In this document: in pieces, positions 1 through 8,737 of the stretch
Layout of the letters: each line of letters opens with the position of its first letter
How positions within the stretch are numbered: the stretch's first letter is position 1
Source: Streptomyces klenkii
GTDB lineage: Bacteria; Actinomycetota; Actinomycetes; Streptomycetales; Streptomycetaceae
Assembly (NCBI RefSeq): GCF_003626645.1
Contig: NZ_RBAM01000003.1
Coordinates: forward strand, 62,001-126,000
DNA: 64,000 nt
Direction: 5' to 3'
Notes under the pieces: generated by a model
Database searches by the model: none
What the model was told of the DNA's origin: nothing
What the model saw: the letters and a program-made list of their open reading frames with translations, nothing else
Position numbers and translations under genes: made by a program

Positions 1-62
1 GTACCCACGGCCAGTCCGGCACCGCCGGACACGCACACAGTGGCCGCTCGCCGCGGCGGCGG
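1..62 (-). repeat. Dispersed palindromic repeat, half-copy D
   Basis: Read on the minus strand, this begins CCGCCGCCGCGGCGAGC, continues through CCAC and, after about 11 variable bases, ends in CCGGCGGTGCCGGAC. About 40 of 49 positions match the half-copy at 25220. The same two conserved blocks with the same spacing recur at 25218-25332 (two inverted halves) and 54745-54802. The copy may extend beyond the left edge. No gene is visible between it and the riboswitch. Confidence 0.6.
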
Positions 63-129
63 TAAAAGACACCGGCCGCGCCCGGCACGGGAACCGCTCG
101 GCCCAGGTCAGACGTGAGTTGACGGCGCC

Positions 130-330
130 CGCGGCGCATGGTGGACTTCCGGAGCCAAACGGCGACAGCAGAGGAAGCCGGTGCGAATCCGGCGCGGTCC
201 CGCCACTGTCACCGGGGAGCGTCTCCCCACACGATGGCCACGGCGGCGAGCCGGAAGGCCGGGGCGGACGCGGATCCGGGAGCCAGGAGACTCTGGTCGC
301 CGGTCACGTCGAGCCAGGGCGCGGACCCTG
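130..330 (+). ncRNA. Cobalamin (B12) riboswitch
   Basis: The diagnostic B12 box is present: GAAGCCGGTGCGAATCC at 173-189, followed by GCGGTCCCGCCACTGT to 210. The downstream core element GGGAGCCAGGAGACTC lies near 279-294. A small hairpin, CAGGG (315-319) with CCCTG (326-330), follows and could be part of the expression platform ahead of a GTGAGG ribosome-binding-type sequence at 332-337. The element stands directly upstream of the cobD-cobC operon, so it is expected to lower expression when adenosylcobalamin is plentiful. The family assignment rests on sequence motifs; the outer boundaries are approximate. Confidence 0.9.
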
Positions 331-347
331 AGTGAGGACACATCGTC

Positions 348-416
348 ATGCCCGGCGCCCGCCACCGAACGCCCCGCAGCACCCCCTCCCCCCGCCGAGG
401 CGTGACGGCGGTCTGA
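348..416 (+). CDS. Possible 22-residue leader peptide between riboswitch and cobD
   Basis: An ATG at 348 opens a 22-codon frame, rich in Arg and Pro, that stops at 414-416, four bases before the cobD ATG. It has a plausible Shine-Dalgarno sequence (GTGAGG, 332-337), whereas cobD itself has none obvious. If translated, it would couple riboswitch control of this start site to cobD by re-initiation. No homology is recognised, and the frame may simply be open by chance in GC-rich DNA. Confidence 0.3.
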   Translation: MPGARHRTPRSTPSPRRGVTAV

Positions 417-420
417 CCCG

Positions 421-1386
421 ATGCGTGCCGACCCGATCGGTTTCGCGTGCGGCGCCGCCCTCGGCTTCCTCGGTGACCGCGTCCTGGGCGACCCCCGCCG
501 CGGCCACCCCGTCGCCGCGTTTGGCCGTGCCGCGCTCGCCGTGGAACAACGCCTGTGGCGCGACCACCGCGGCCGCGGCGCCCTGCACACGCTGGTGTGC
601 GCCGGGGGCGCGGCCGCCGGCGCCGCGCTGCTGACCCGTACCGTACGCGCCTCCCGTTCCCGTACCGCCGACGTCGCGCTGACCGCCGCCGCCACCTGGG
701 CCGTGCTCGGCGGCACGTCGCTGGGCCGCGAGGCGCGCGCCATCGGCGGCGCGCTCGCCGCCGGTGATGTGGAGGTCGCCCGCGAGCGCCTGCCGCACCT
801 GTGCGGCCGCGACCCGCAGGCGCTGGACGGTCAGCAGATCGCCCGCGCCGTCGTGGAATCCGTGGCCGAGAACACCTCGGACGCCGTCGTCGGCGCCCTC
901 GTGTGGGGCGCGTTCGGCGGCGTGCCCGGCCTGGTGGCCTTCCGGGCCGTGAACACCCTGGACGCCATGGTCGGCCACAAGTCGGCCCGTTACCGCCGCT
1001 TCGGCTGGGCCTCGGCCCGCCTGGACGACGTGGCCGGCTGGCCCGGCGCCCGCCTGACCGCCGCCCTCGCCGTCCTCGCGGGCCCGGACCCGCGCGGCGC
1101 CTGGCGCGTGGCCCGGCGCGACGCCTCCCGGCACCCCAGCCCCAACGCGGGCCCCGTGGAGGCGGCGTTCGCGGGCGCGCTCGGCGTGCGGCTGGGCGGC
1201 ACGCTCGCGTACGCGGGCCGGACCGAGCACCGCCCCGTCCTGGGCGCGGAGAACCGCCCCGTGCGGACGGACGACATCGAGCGCGCGGTACGCCTCTCGC
1301 GCCGCGTGTCGCTGCTGGCCCTGGGGACGGCGGTGGCGGCCCGCACAGTGGGCAGCCTGTTGACGACGGCAAGGAGGAACCGGTGA
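421..1386 (+). CDS. cobD: Adenosylcobinamide-phosphate synthase CobD/CbiB
   Basis: This 321-residue polytopic membrane protein belongs to the CobD/CbiB family, which attaches aminopropanol (or its phosphate) to adenosylcobyric acid at the inner membrane. Family signatures visible are the N-terminal [19 protein letters not shown] stretch, the central [14 protein letters not shown] segment, [14 protein letters not shown] and [24 protein letters not shown]. Length is normal. The ATG at 421 starts right at the conserved N-terminus. It is the first main gene after the B12 riboswitch and its stop overlaps the cobQ start (GTGA at 1383-1386), so it leads a translationally coupled operon. CobC, which supplies the aminopropanol moiety, is encoded at the operon's end. 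Confidence 0.93.
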   Translation: MRADPIGFACGAALGFLGDRVLGDPRRGHPVAAFGRAALAVEQRLWRDHRGRGALHTLVCAGGAAAGAALLTRTVRASRSRTADVALTAAATWAVLGGTSLGREARAIGGALAAGDVEVARERLPHLCGRDPQALDGQQIARAVVESVAENTSDAVVGALVWGAFGGVPGLVAFRAVNTLDAMVGHKSARYRRFGWASARLDDVAGWPGARLTAALAVLAGPDPRGAWRVARRDASRHPSPNAGPVEAAFAGALGVRLGGTLAYAGRTEHRPVLGAENRPVRTDDIERAVRLSRRVSLLALGTAVAARTVGSLLTTARRNR

Positions 1387-2963
1387 CGGCTGACAGGAGC
1401 GGGCCCGGGGGCCCGCTGGGCGGGGGCCTGCTGGTGGCCGGCACCACCTCGGACGCGGGCAAGAGCGTGGTGACGGCCGGCATCTGCCGCTGGCTGGTCC
1501 GCAAGGGCGTCAAGGTCGCGCCGTTCAAGGCGCAGAACATGTCGCTCAACTCGTTCGTGACGCGCGAGGGCGCGGAGATAGGCCGCGCGCAGGCCATGCA
1601 GGCGGCCGCGGCCCGCGTGGAGCCGAGCGCGCTCATGAACCCCGTCCTGCTGAAGCCCGGCGGGGACCGCAGCAGCCAGGTCGTCCTGATGGGCAAGCCG
1701 GTCGGCGAGCTGAGCGCCCGCGGCTACCACGCGGGCCGCCAGGAGCAGCTGTTCGGCACGGTGACCGAGTGCCTGGAGGAGCTGCGGCGCACGCACGACG
1801 CGGTCATCTGCGAGGGCGCCGGCAGCCCGGCCGAGATCAACCTGCGGCGCAGCGACATCGTCAACATGGGCATCGCCCGGGCGGCCCGGCTGCCCGTGGT
1901 CGTGGTCGGCGACATCGACCGCGGCGGGGTCTTCGCGTCGTTCTTCGGCACGACGGCGCTGCTGTCGCCGGAGGACCAGGAGCTGATAGCGGGTTACGTC
2001 GTCAACAAGTTCCGGGGCGACGTGACGCTGCTGGAGCCGGGCCTGGGCATGCTGTACGAGCTGACGGGCCGGCGGACGTTCGGCGTCCTGCCGTTCGCGC
2101 ACGGCCTCGGCATCGACGAGGAGGACGGCCTGCGGGTCTCCCTGCGGGGCGCGGTGCGCGAGTCGGTGGTGGCCCCGCCGCACGGGGCGGACGTGCTGCG
2201 GGTCGCGGTGTGCGCGGTGCCGCTGATGTCGAACTTCACGGACGTGGACGCGCTGGCGGCCGAGCCGGGCGTGGTGGTGCGCTTCGTCGACCGCGCGGAG
2301 GAGCTCGCCGACGCCGACCTGGTGGTCGTGCCGGGCACGCGCGGCACGGTGCGCGCGCTGGCGTGGCTGCGCGAGCGCGGCCTCGCGGACGCGCTGGTGC
2401 GCCGCGCGGCGGAGGGCCTCCCGGTGCTGGGCATCTGCGGCGGCTACCAGGTGCTGGGCGAGCGCATAGAGGACGAGGTCGAGTCGCGGGCGGGCGTGGT
2501 CGAGGGGCTGGGCCTGCTGCCGGTGCGCATCCGCTTCGCCGCGGAGAAGACCCTGGCGAGACCGGTGGGCACGGCCCTGGGCGAGCCCGTGGAGGGCTAC
2601 GAGATCCACCACGGCGTGGCGGACGTGCGGGGCGGCGACGAGGCGTTCTTGGACGGGTGCCGGGTCGGCTCGGTGTGGGGCACGCACTGGCACGGCTCGC
2701 TGGAGAGCGACGGCTTCCGCCGGGCGTTCCTGCGGCGCGTCGCGGAGGCGGCGGGGAGGGCGTTCGTCCCGGCCCCGGACACGTCGTTCGCGGCGCTGCG
2801 CGAGGAGCAGCTGGACCGGCTGGGCGATCTGATCGAGGAACACGCGGACACGGACGCGCTGCTGCGGCTGATCGAGGACGGGGTCCCGAAGGGCGTCCCG
2901 TTCATACCGCCGGGCGCACCGGCTCCGCTCGCGCGGAACGACAACACTGGGGGTACCCGTTGA
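1383..2963 (+). CDS. cobQ: Cobyric acid synthase CobQ/CbiP
   Basis: A 526-residue glutamine amidotransferase that amidates side chains b, d, e and g of adenosylcobyrinic acid a,c-diamide. The N-terminal ATP-binding domain starts with GTTSDAGKS (P-loop variant typical of CobQ), then [13 protein letters not shown] and [11 protein letters not shown]. The C-terminal class I amidotransferase domain holds the Cys nucleophile in [12 protein letters not shown] and the His in GTHWHGSLE. The GTG start at 1383 overlaps the cobD stop and lies about ten residues before the first conserved block, so upstream in-frame sequence is not needed. It ends by overlapping the next gene's TTG start. Confidence 0.95.
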   Translation: MTADRSGPGGPLGGGLLVAGTTSDAGKSVVTAGICRWLVRKGVKVAPFKAQNMSLNSFVTREGAEIGRAQAMQAAAARVEPSALMNPVLLKPGGDRSSQVVLMGKPVGELSARGYHAGRQEQLFGTVTECLEELRRTHDAVICEGAGSPAEINLRRSDIVNMGIARAARLPVVVVGDIDRGGVFASFFGTTALLSPEDQELIAGYVVNKFRGDVTLLEPGLGMLYELTGRRTFGVLPFAHGLGIDEEDGLRVSLRGAVRESVVAPPHGADVLRVAVCAVPLMSNFTDVDALAAEPGVVVRFVDRAEELADADLVVVPGTRGTVRALAWLRERGLADALVRRAAEGLPVLGICGGYQVLGERIEDEVESRAGVVEGLGLLPVRIRFAAEKTLARPVGTALGEPVEGYEIHHGVADVRGGDEAFLDGCRVGSVWGTHWHGSLESDGFRRAFLRRVAEAAGRAFVPAPDTSFAALREEQLDRLGDLIEEHADTDALLRLIEDGVPKGVPFIPPGAPAPLARNDNTGGTR

Positions 2964-5056
2964 CGGCCTCGGCCACCTATCCGTTCACCGCGGTCGTCGG
3001 CATGGACGACATGCGGCTGGGCCTGTTGCTCAACGCGATCTCGCCGTCGATCGGCGGAGTGCTCGTACGAGGTGAGAAGGGCACGGCCAAGACGACGACC
3101 GTACGGGCCCTGTCGGCGCTGCTGCCGCAGGTCGTGACGGTGCCCGGCTGCCGGTTCTCCTGCGATCCCGCCGCCCCCGACGCCACCTGCCCGGACGGTC
3201 CGCACGCGGGCGGGGAGGGCGACGCCCGCCCGGCCCGCATGGTCGAGCTGCCCGTCGGCGCCTCCGAGGACCGCCTCGTGGGCGCACTCGACATCGAGCG
3301 GGCGCTGGGCGAGGGCGTGAAGGCGTTCGAGCCGGGCCTGCTGGCGGCCGCACACCGCGGTGTGCTGTACGTCGACGAGGTCAATCTCTTGGGCGACCAC
3401 CTGGTCGACTCGCTCCTCGACGCGGCGGCCACCGGCTCCTCCTCCGTCGAGCGCGAGGGAGTGTCGGTCCGTCACGCGTCCCGCTTCCTGCTCGTCGGCA
3501 CCATGAACCCCGAGGAGGGCGAGCTCCGCCCTCAGCTCCTCGACCGGTTCGGGCTGACCGTCGAGGTCGCTGCCTCCCGGGAGACCGAGGAGCGCGTCGA
3601 GGTCGTGCGCCGCCGGCTCGCCTACGACGAGGACCCGGCCGCCTTCGCCGCCAAGTGGGCGGCCGAGGAGGACGCGCTGCGCGAGCGGATCGCCGCCGCG
3701 CGGGCGCTGTTGCCGGACGTACGGCTGGGTGACGGCGCGCTGCGCCGCATCGCCGCCGTGTGCGCCGGGTTCGAGGTGGACGGCATGCGCGCCGACATCG
3801 TGACCGCGCGGACGGCGACGGCACTGGCCGCGTGGGCGGGCCGTACGGACGTCACGACAGCGGATGTCCGGCAGGCGGCGCTGCTGTCACTGCCGCACCG
3901 CCGCCGGCGCAACCCGTTCGATGCGCCGGGCCTGGACGAGGACAAGCTCGACGAGATCCTCAACAGCTTCGAGGACGAGGAGCCGGAGCCCGAGCCGGAT
4001 CCGGAGCCCGAGGGCCCGGACGACGACGGCCCCGGCGACGGCGGCCCCGACGGCGGCGGGCAGCAGCCCCCGCAGGACGGCCCGGCCACTGACGGCGCGC
4101 CCGACGTGCCGCAGCAGCGGCAGGAGCCCTCCGAGACCGGAGCCGACTCCGAGACCGGCTCCCGGGAGGCCCCGGACGCCCCCGAGGGCGCGCCCGCGAC
4201 CGGAGAGGCCTCCGAGGCCCCCGCCGTGGCCGCCTCCGCCCCCTTCCGGACCCGCAGGCTCGACGTCCCCGGTCTCGGTGAGGGCGCGGACGGCCGCCGC
4301 TCCCGGGCCCGTACCGCGCACGGCCGGACGACCGGTTCCCGCCGTCCCCGCGGCACCCTGTCCCGGCTGCACCTGGCCGCGACGGTGCAGGCGGCCGCGC
4401 CGCACCAGCGGGCGCGCGGCCGCAGCGGCCCCGGCCTGGTCGTGCGCCGCGACGACCTGCGGGAGGCGGTGCGCGAGGGCCGCGAGGGCAATCTCGTGCT
4501 GTTCGTCGTGGACGCCTCCGGTTCCATGGCGGCCCGGAAGCGGATGAGCGCGGTGAAGGGCGCGGTGCTGTCGCTGCTGCTGGACGCGTACCAGCGCCGC
4601 GACAAGATCGGGATGATCACGTTCCGTGGCGCGGGCGCCGAGGTGGCGCTGCCGCCGACGTCGTCGGTGGACGCGGGCGCGGCCCGGCTGGAGAAGCTGC
4701 CGACGGGCGGCCGCACGCCGCTCGCGGCGGGCCTGTTGCGGGCGCACGAGGTGCTGCGGGTGGAGCGGCTGCGCGACCCGTCGCGGCGGCCGCTGGTGGT
4801 CGTGGTGACGGACGGCCGGGCCACGGGCGGCCTTGAACCGCTGGCGAGGGCGGCGCGCGCGGCGCGGCTGCTGGCCGGCGAAGGCACGGCGTCGGTGGTC
4901 GTGGACTGCGAGCAGGGGCCGGTGCGGCTCGGGCTCGCCGCCGGGCTGGGCCGGGAGCTGCGCGGCCCGGTCGTGACGCTGGACGAGCTGCGCGCGGACA
5001 GCATCTCCGCGCTCGTACACACCGTACGGACCACTCACACCAGGAGGGCCGCGTAA
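2960..5056 (+). CDS. Putative cobaltochelatase subunit, fused BchI-type AAA+ and BchD-type VWA domains
   Basis: A 698-residue fusion of the two ATPase subunits of class I chelatases. Residues 10-320 form the AAA+ motor (Walker [10 protein letters not shown] at 38-46; Walker [11 protein letters not shown]). Residues about 330-430 are a low-complexity acidic Pro/Gly linker. The C-terminus is a von Willebrand A domain with MIDAS motif DASGSM near residue 517. In Streptomyces such fusions are taken to energise Co2+ insertion by CobN, which is not in this window; that partnership is inferred from the family and the operon. The TTG start at 2960 overlaps the cobQ stop (TTGA). The gene ends TAATG, overlapping cobO. 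A magnesium-chelatase role is unlikely in this B12 operon. Confidence 0.85.
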   Translation: MTASATYPFTAVVGMDDMRLGLLLNAISPSIGGVLVRGEKGTAKTTTVRALSALLPQVVTVPGCRFSCDPAAPDATCPDGPHAGGEGDARPARMVELPVGASEDRLVGALDIERALGEGVKAFEPGLLAAAHRGVLYVDEVNLLGDHLVDSLLDAAATGSSSVEREGVSVRHASRFLLVGTMNPEEGELRPQLLDRFGLTVEVAASRETEERVEVVRRRLAYDEDPAAFAAKWAAEEDALRERIAAARALLPDVRLGDGALRRIAAVCAGFEVDGMRADIVTARTATALAAWAGRTDVTTADVRQAALLSLPHRRRRNPFDAPGLDEDKLDEILNSFEDEEPEPEPDPEPEGPDDDGPGDGGPDGGGQQPPQDGPATDGAPDVPQQRQEPSETGADSETGSREAPDAPEGAPATGEASEAPAVAASAPFRTRRLDVPGLGEGADGRRSRARTAHGRTTGSRRPRGTLSRLHLAATVQAAAPHQRARGRSGPGLVVRRDDLREAVREGREGNLVLFVVDASGSMAARKRMSAVKGAVLSLLLDAYQRRDKIGMITFRGAGAEVALPPTSSVDAGAARLEKLPTGGRTPLAAGLLRAHEVLRVERLRDPSRRPLVVVVTDGRATGGLEPLARAARAARLLAGEGTASVVVDCEQGPVRLGLAAGLGRELRGPVVTLDELRADSISALVHTVRTTHTRRAA

Positions 5057-5664
5057 TGCCCAAGGGGCAGCCGACCACCGTTCCCGACGACGGACTCACG
5101 ACGCGTCAGCGCCGCAACCGGCCGCTCGTCTTCGTCCACACCGGCATCGGCAAGGGCAAGTCGACGGCGGCGTTCGGCCTGGCGCTGCGGGCCTGGAACC
5201 AGGGCTGGCCGATCGGGGTGTTCCAGTTCGTGAAGTCGGCGAAGTGGAAGGTCGGCGAGGAGAACGCGCTGCGGGTGCTCGGTGCGTCGGGCGAGGGCGG
5301 CAGCGTCGACTGGCACAAGATGGGCGAGGGCTGGTCCTGGATCCAGCGCGACGCCAAAGAGGGCGAGCTGTCGAACGAGGAGAAGGCCCGCGAGGGCTGG
5401 GAGCAGGTCAAGCGCGACCTGGCGGCCGAGCGGTACAAGCTGTACGTGCTGGACGAGTTCGCCTACCCCCTGCACTGGGGGTGGATCGACACGGACGAGG
5501 TGGTCGAGGTGCTGCGCAACCGCCCCGGCACCCAGCACGTGGTCATCACGGGCCGCAACGCTCCCGAGAAGCTGGTCGAGTTCGCGGACCTGGTGACGGA
5601 CATGTCGAAGGTGAAGCACCCGATGGACACCGGCCAGAAGGGCCAGCGGGGCATCGAGTGGTGA
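5056..5664 (+). CDS. cobO: Cob(I)yrinic acid a,c-diamide adenosyltransferase
   Basis: A 202-residue CobO/BtuR-type corrinoid adenosyltransferase that transfers the 5'-deoxyadenosyl group of ATP to cob(I)yrinic acid a,c-diamide. The N-terminal P-loop variant GIGKGKSTAAFGLALRAW, the motifs GVFQFVKSAKWKVGEE and VLDEFAYPLHWGW, and GRNAPEKLVEFADLVTDM are all characteristic. A perfect AGGAGG ribosome-binding site (5042-5047) inside the previous gene precedes the ATG, which overlaps that gene's stop. The stop lies in the first unit of an 11-bp repeated sequence whose second unit carries the cobB start. Confidence 0.95.
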   Translation: MPKGQPTTVPDDGLTTRQRRNRPLVFVHTGIGKGKSTAAFGLALRAWNQGWPIGVFQFVKSAKWKVGEENALRVLGASGEGGSVDWHKMGEGWSWIQRDAKEGELSNEEKAREGWEQVKRDLAAERYKLYVLDEFAYPLHWGWIDTDEVVEVLRNRPGTQHVVITGRNAPEKLVEFADLVTDMSKVKHPMDTGQKGQRGIEW

Positions 5665-5681
5665 GTATCAAGTGGTGAGTA
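5657..5681 (+). repeat. 14-bp-period tandem duplication at the cobO/cobB junction
   Basis: AGTGGTGAGTA at 5657-5667 is repeated exactly at 5671-5681 after a TCA spacer. The first unit contains the cobO stop in a GTGA context. The second contains the GTG start of cobB. A single ancestral copy would give the 4-bp GTGA overlap seen at other junctions in this operon. Confidence 0.85.
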
Positions 5682-7123
5682 CGCGCATTCCCCGCCTGGT
5701 CATCGCCGCCCCGGCCTCCGGCAGCGGCAAGACCACGGTGGCCACCGGCCTGATGCGGGCCTTCGCGGACGCGGGCCTCGCCGTGTCCCCGCACAAGGTC
5801 GGACCGGACTACATCGACCCTGGCTACCACGCGCTGGCGACGGGGCGGCCGGGCCGCAACCTCGACGCGTACATGTGCGGCCCGGAGCGGATCGCCCCGC
5901 TGTTCCTGCACGGGGCCGCGGGCTGCGACGTCGCGGTGGTCGAGGGCGTGATGGGCCTGTACGACGGGGCGAGCGGGCAGGGCGAGCTGGCGTCGACGGC
6001 GCACGTGGCGAAGCTGCTGAAGGCGCCGGTCGTGCTGGTCGTGGACGCGTCGTCGCAGTCGCGGTCGGTGGCCGCGCTGGTGCACGGCTTCGCGTCCTGG
6101 GACCCGGAGGTACGGGTCGCGGGCGTCATCCTCAACAAGGTCGGCTCGGACCGCCACGAGGCGCTCCTGCGGGAGGCGCTGACGGAGTCGGGCGTGCCGG
6201 TGCTGGGGGCGGTGCGGCGGGTGCCTCAGGTCGACACGCCGAGCCGGCACCTGGGATTGATCCCGGTGGCCGAGCGACGTGCCGAGGCGGTGGAGGCAGT
6301 AGCCGCCCAGGCGGCTCAGGTCCGGGAAGGCTGCGACCTGGAGGGCCTGCTGGCGCTGGCCCACACGGCGCCTCCACTCACGGCTGAACCGTGGGACCCT
6401 GCCGCCTCGTTGTGGGCAGGCGTTCCGCAGGGCGATGGGGGTCCCCCCTGCTCGAGCGAAGCCGAGAGCTTGGGGGAGGGTGGGCACAACGCGACGACGG
6501 GCCCGCAGCCGAACGGTGCCCCCGTAGTGGCCGTCGCAGGCGGCGCCGCGTTCACCTTCTCGTACGCCGAGCACACAGAACTCCTGACCGCCGCAGGCGC
6601 GGACGTGGCCCCCTTCGACCCGCTGAGGGACGAGTCCCTCCCGGACGGAACCGCCGCCCTGGTCATAGGCGGCGGCTTCCCGGAGGTCTACGCCCCGGAG
6701 CTCTCCGCGAACGCCCCCCTCCGCAAGGCGGTAGCCGCCCTCGCGGCAACCGGCGCTCCGGTCATCGCGGAGTGCGCGGGCCTGCTGTACCTGTCGCGCG
6801 CGCTGGACGGCAAGCCGATGTGCGGCGTGCTGCCCGCGGAGGCGCGGATGTCCGGCCGTCTCACCCTCGGCTACCGCGAGGCCGTGGCGATCGCGGACAA
6901 CCCGCTGGCGCGGGCGGGGACCCGTGTCCGGGGCCACGAGTTCCACCGCACGGTGACGGAGCCGGGCGCGGGCGGGACTCCGGCGTGGGGCTTCACGCAC
7001 CCGGAGCGCCGCACGGAGGGGTTCGTGCTCGGCGGGGTCCACGCCTCGTACCTGCACGTGCACTGGGCGGGCGCCCCCGGCGTGGCCGCCCGGCTCGTGG
7101 CGGGCGCCGCCGCCCGCGCGTGA
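5672..7123 (+). CDS. cobB: Cobyrinic acid a,c-diamide synthase CobB/CbiA (hydrogenobyrinate a,c-diamide synthase)
   Basis: A 483-residue two-domain amidotransferase that amidates the a and c side chains of the corrin ring using glutamine and ATP. The N-terminal half has the P-loop APASGSGKTTVATGLM, HKVGPDYIDPGYH and VVEGVMGLYDG. The C-terminal class I amidotransferase half has its Cys in VIAECAGLLYLS and His in GGVHASYLHVHW. GTG codons at 5672 and 5675 are both possible starts; no clear Shine-Dalgarno sequence is visible. Unusually, the linker between domains (about residues 256-270) is encoded by a common Streptomyces hairpin repeat read in frame. The gene overlaps the next one by TGATG. Confidence 0.93.
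   Translation: MVSTRIPRLVIAAPASGSGKTTVATGLMRAFADAGLAVSPHKVGPDYIDPGYHALATGRPGRNLDAYMCGPERIAPLFLHGAAGCDVAVVEGVMGLYDGASGQGELASTAHVAKLLKAPVVLVVDASSQSRSVAALVHGFASWDPEVRVAGVILNKVGSDRHEALLREALTESGVPVLGAVRRVPQVDTPSRHLGLIPVAERRAEAVEAVAAQAAQVREGCDLEGLLALAHTAPPLTAEPWDPAASLWAGVPQGDGGPPCSSEAESLGEGGHNATTGPQPNGAPVVAVAGGAAFTFSYAEHTELLTAAGADVAPFDPLRDESLPDGTAALVIGGGFPEVYAPELSANAPLRKAVAALAATGAPVIAECAGLLYLSRALDGKPMCGVLPAEARMSGRLTLGYREAVAIADNPLARAGTRVRGHEFHRTVTEPGAGGTPAWGFTHPERRTEGFVLGGVHASYLHVHWAGAPGVAARLVAGAAARA
6437..6480 (+). repeat. Streptomyces intergenic-type hairpin repeat embedded in cobB
   Basis: The element runs GGGGGTCCCCCCTGCTCGAG then CGAAGCCGAGAGC and TTGGGGGAGGG. Its ends CCCCC and GGGGG pair, and GCTC pairs with GAGC inside. 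From general knowledge, near-identical sequences are scattered between Streptomyces genes. Here it lies wholly in the cobB reading frame, encoding a Gly/Ser/Glu-rich insert between the two catalytic domains without breaking the frame. Confidence 0.75.
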
Positions 7124-7545
7124 TGCCGGTGGCCGCCGTCTACGTGGGCGTGGGCGCCCGGCGCGGCGTGCCGGCCGCGGAGGTGCTGGAGCTGATCGAG
7201 CAGACGCTCGCGGAGGCGGAGACGGAGACGGAAGCGGGGGCCGCCGGGCCGCCGCGGCCGTCCGCGCTGGTGACGGTGGAGGCCAAGGCCTCCGAGCCCG
7301 GTCTGCTGGAGGCGGCGGCCCGGCTGGGGGTGCCGCTGCGGTCCTACGGGGCGGACGCCCTGTCACGGGTCGCCGTGCCGGCGGGTTCGTCGGCGGGTTC
7401 GTCGGCCGCCGCCCTGGCCTCCGTGGGCACACCCTCGGTGGCGGAGGCGGCGGCGCTGCTGGCGGCCGGGCCGGGCGCCGTACTGGCCGTGGGGAAGCGG
7501 AAGTCCGCGCGGGCGACGTGCGCGGTCGCGTACGGACCCGCTTGA
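7123..7545 (+). CDS. cobE: CobE/CbiG C-terminal-domain protein
   Basis: A 140-residue stand-alone protein matching the C-terminal domain of CbiG (CobE-like): AAVYVGVGARRGVPAAEVLELI at the N-terminus, VTVEAKASEPGLLEAAARLGVPL in the middle and AVLAVGKRKSARATCAVAY at the end. CbiG-type proteins act in corrin ring formation; the exact role of free CobE is less certain. The ATG at 7123 overlaps the cobB stop. A Ala/Ser-rich stretch (SSAGSSAAA) in the middle replaces a shorter loop in the family. Its place in the operon supports a cobalamin role. Confidence 0.85.
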   Translation: MPVAAVYVGVGARRGVPAAEVLELIEQTLAEAETETEAGAAGPPRPSALVTVEAKASEPGLLEAAARLGVPLRSYGADALSRVAVPAGSSAGSSAAALASVGTPSVAEAAALLAAGPGAVLAVGKRKSARATCAVAYGPA

Positions 7546-7637
7546 CGGCCCTTCGGCGGCCGTCAGTACCGTTTCCGGGTGGGCCGCACGCGCCCGCCGA
7601 CGACGATCCGGCACTCAGAAGAAGGCGGCCCTCGGCC

Positions 7638-8690
7638 ATGCACACTCCCAGCGAACCCGACCTGCGCCACCACGGTGACGCCGAAGTGCGGGGTGCCGGC
7701 GCGGAGCTGACGGACCTCGCGGTGAACGTGCGGGCGGGCACGCCGCCGGTGTGGCTGCGCGAGCGCATCGCCGCGTCGCTGGACGGGCTCGCCGCGTACC
7801 CGGACGGGCGGGCCGCGCGGCGCGCGGTGGCGGCGCGGCACGGGCTGCCGGAGGAGCGGGTGCTGCTGACGGCGGGCGCGGCGGAGGCGTTCGTGCTCCT
7901 GGCGCGGGCGCTGCGGGTGCGGCGGCCGGTCGTCGTGCACCCGCAGTTCACGGAGCCGGAGGCGGCGCTGCGGGACGCGGGGCACCAGGTGGAGCGGGTG
8001 CTGCTCGACGAGGCGGACGGCTTCCGGCTGGATCCGCGCGCGGTGCCGGGGGACGCGGACCTGGTCGTCGTCGGCAATCCGACGAACCCGACGTCCGTGC
8101 TGCACCCGGCGCGGGACCTGGCGCGGCTCGCCCGGCCGGGGCGGACGCTCGTCGTGGACGAGGCGTTCATGGACGCGGTGCCGGGCGAGGCGGAGTCCCT
8201 GGCGTCGGTCACGGACCTGCCGGGGCTGGTCGTGCTGCGCAGCCTCACCAAGACGTGGGGGCTGGCGGGCCTGCGCATCGGCTACGTCCTCGCGTCGCCC
8301 GGGACCATAGCCCGGCTGGAGCGCGCGCAGCCGCTGTGGCCGGTGTCGTCGCCGGCGCTGGCGGCGGCGGAGGCGTGCAGTGCCGCCCCGGCGCTCGCGG
8401 AGGCCGAGGACGCGGCGCGGCGGCTCGCGGAGGACCGGACGTATCTGGCGGCCGCGGTGGGCCAGTTCGAGGGGGTGCGGGTGCACGGGCCGGCGGCCGG
8501 GCCGTTCCTGCTGATCCGGGTACGGGGCGGCGCGGCCGTACGGGGCAGGCTGCGGGGGCTGGGGTTCGCGGTGCGGCGCGGCGACACGTTTCCGGGGCTG
8601 GGGCCGGACTACCTGCGCCTCGCGGTCCGGGACCGCGCGACGACGGACCGCTTGGCGGAGGCGTTGGGCAAGGCGCTCGCCGAGGGGTGA
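7638..8690 (+). CDS. cobC: Threonine-phosphate decarboxylase-like PLP enzyme (CobC/CobD type)
   Basis: A 350-residue fold-type I PLP enzyme related to histidinol-phosphate aminotransferase. It carries NPTNPTS (about 148-154), the PLP-binding Asp in VVDEAF and the Schiff-base Lys in SLTKTWGLAGLRIGY (about K205). In cobalamin operons this family decarboxylates L-threonine phosphate to aminopropanol phosphate, the linker used by CobD; that function is inferred from context. The ATG at 7638 is chosen because the conserved sequence begins soon after it and the upstream in-frame 40 codons are Arg/Pro-rich. It lies 92 bp after cobE and is the last operon gene. A histidinol-phosphate aminotransferase activity cannot be excluded. 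Confidence 0.8.
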   Translation: MHTPSEPDLRHHGDAEVRGAGAELTDLAVNVRAGTPPVWLRERIAASLDGLAAYPDGRAARRAVAARHGLPEERVLLTAGAAEAFVLLARALRVRRPVVVHPQFTEPEAALRDAGHQVERVLLDEADGFRLDPRAVPGDADLVVVGNPTNPTSVLHPARDLARLARPGRTLVVDEAFMDAVPGEAESLASVTDLPGLVVLRSLTKTWGLAGLRIGYVLASPGTIARLERAQPLWPVSSPALAAAEACSAAPALAEAEDAARRLAEDRTYLAAAVGQFEGVRVHGPAAGPFLLIRVRGGAAVRGRLRGLGFAVRRGDTFPGLGPDYLRLAVRDRATTDRLAEALGKALAEG

Positions 8691-8737
8691 GACCGGCTCT
8701 GGCCGAGGGGCGGGGATGATCGCTAAGGTGCCGCCGT

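Noticed and set aside
7378..7410. GGGTTCGTCGGC double repeat in cobE as a possible frameshift site
   Set aside because: The frame continues intact to conserved C-terminal sequence, so it is only a short in-frame Ser/Ala loop.
5546..8278. Open frame of about 910 codons opposite cobB-cobE-cobC
   Set aside because: It has Pro/Arg/Ser-biased shadow composition and conflicts with three recognised cobalamin genes.
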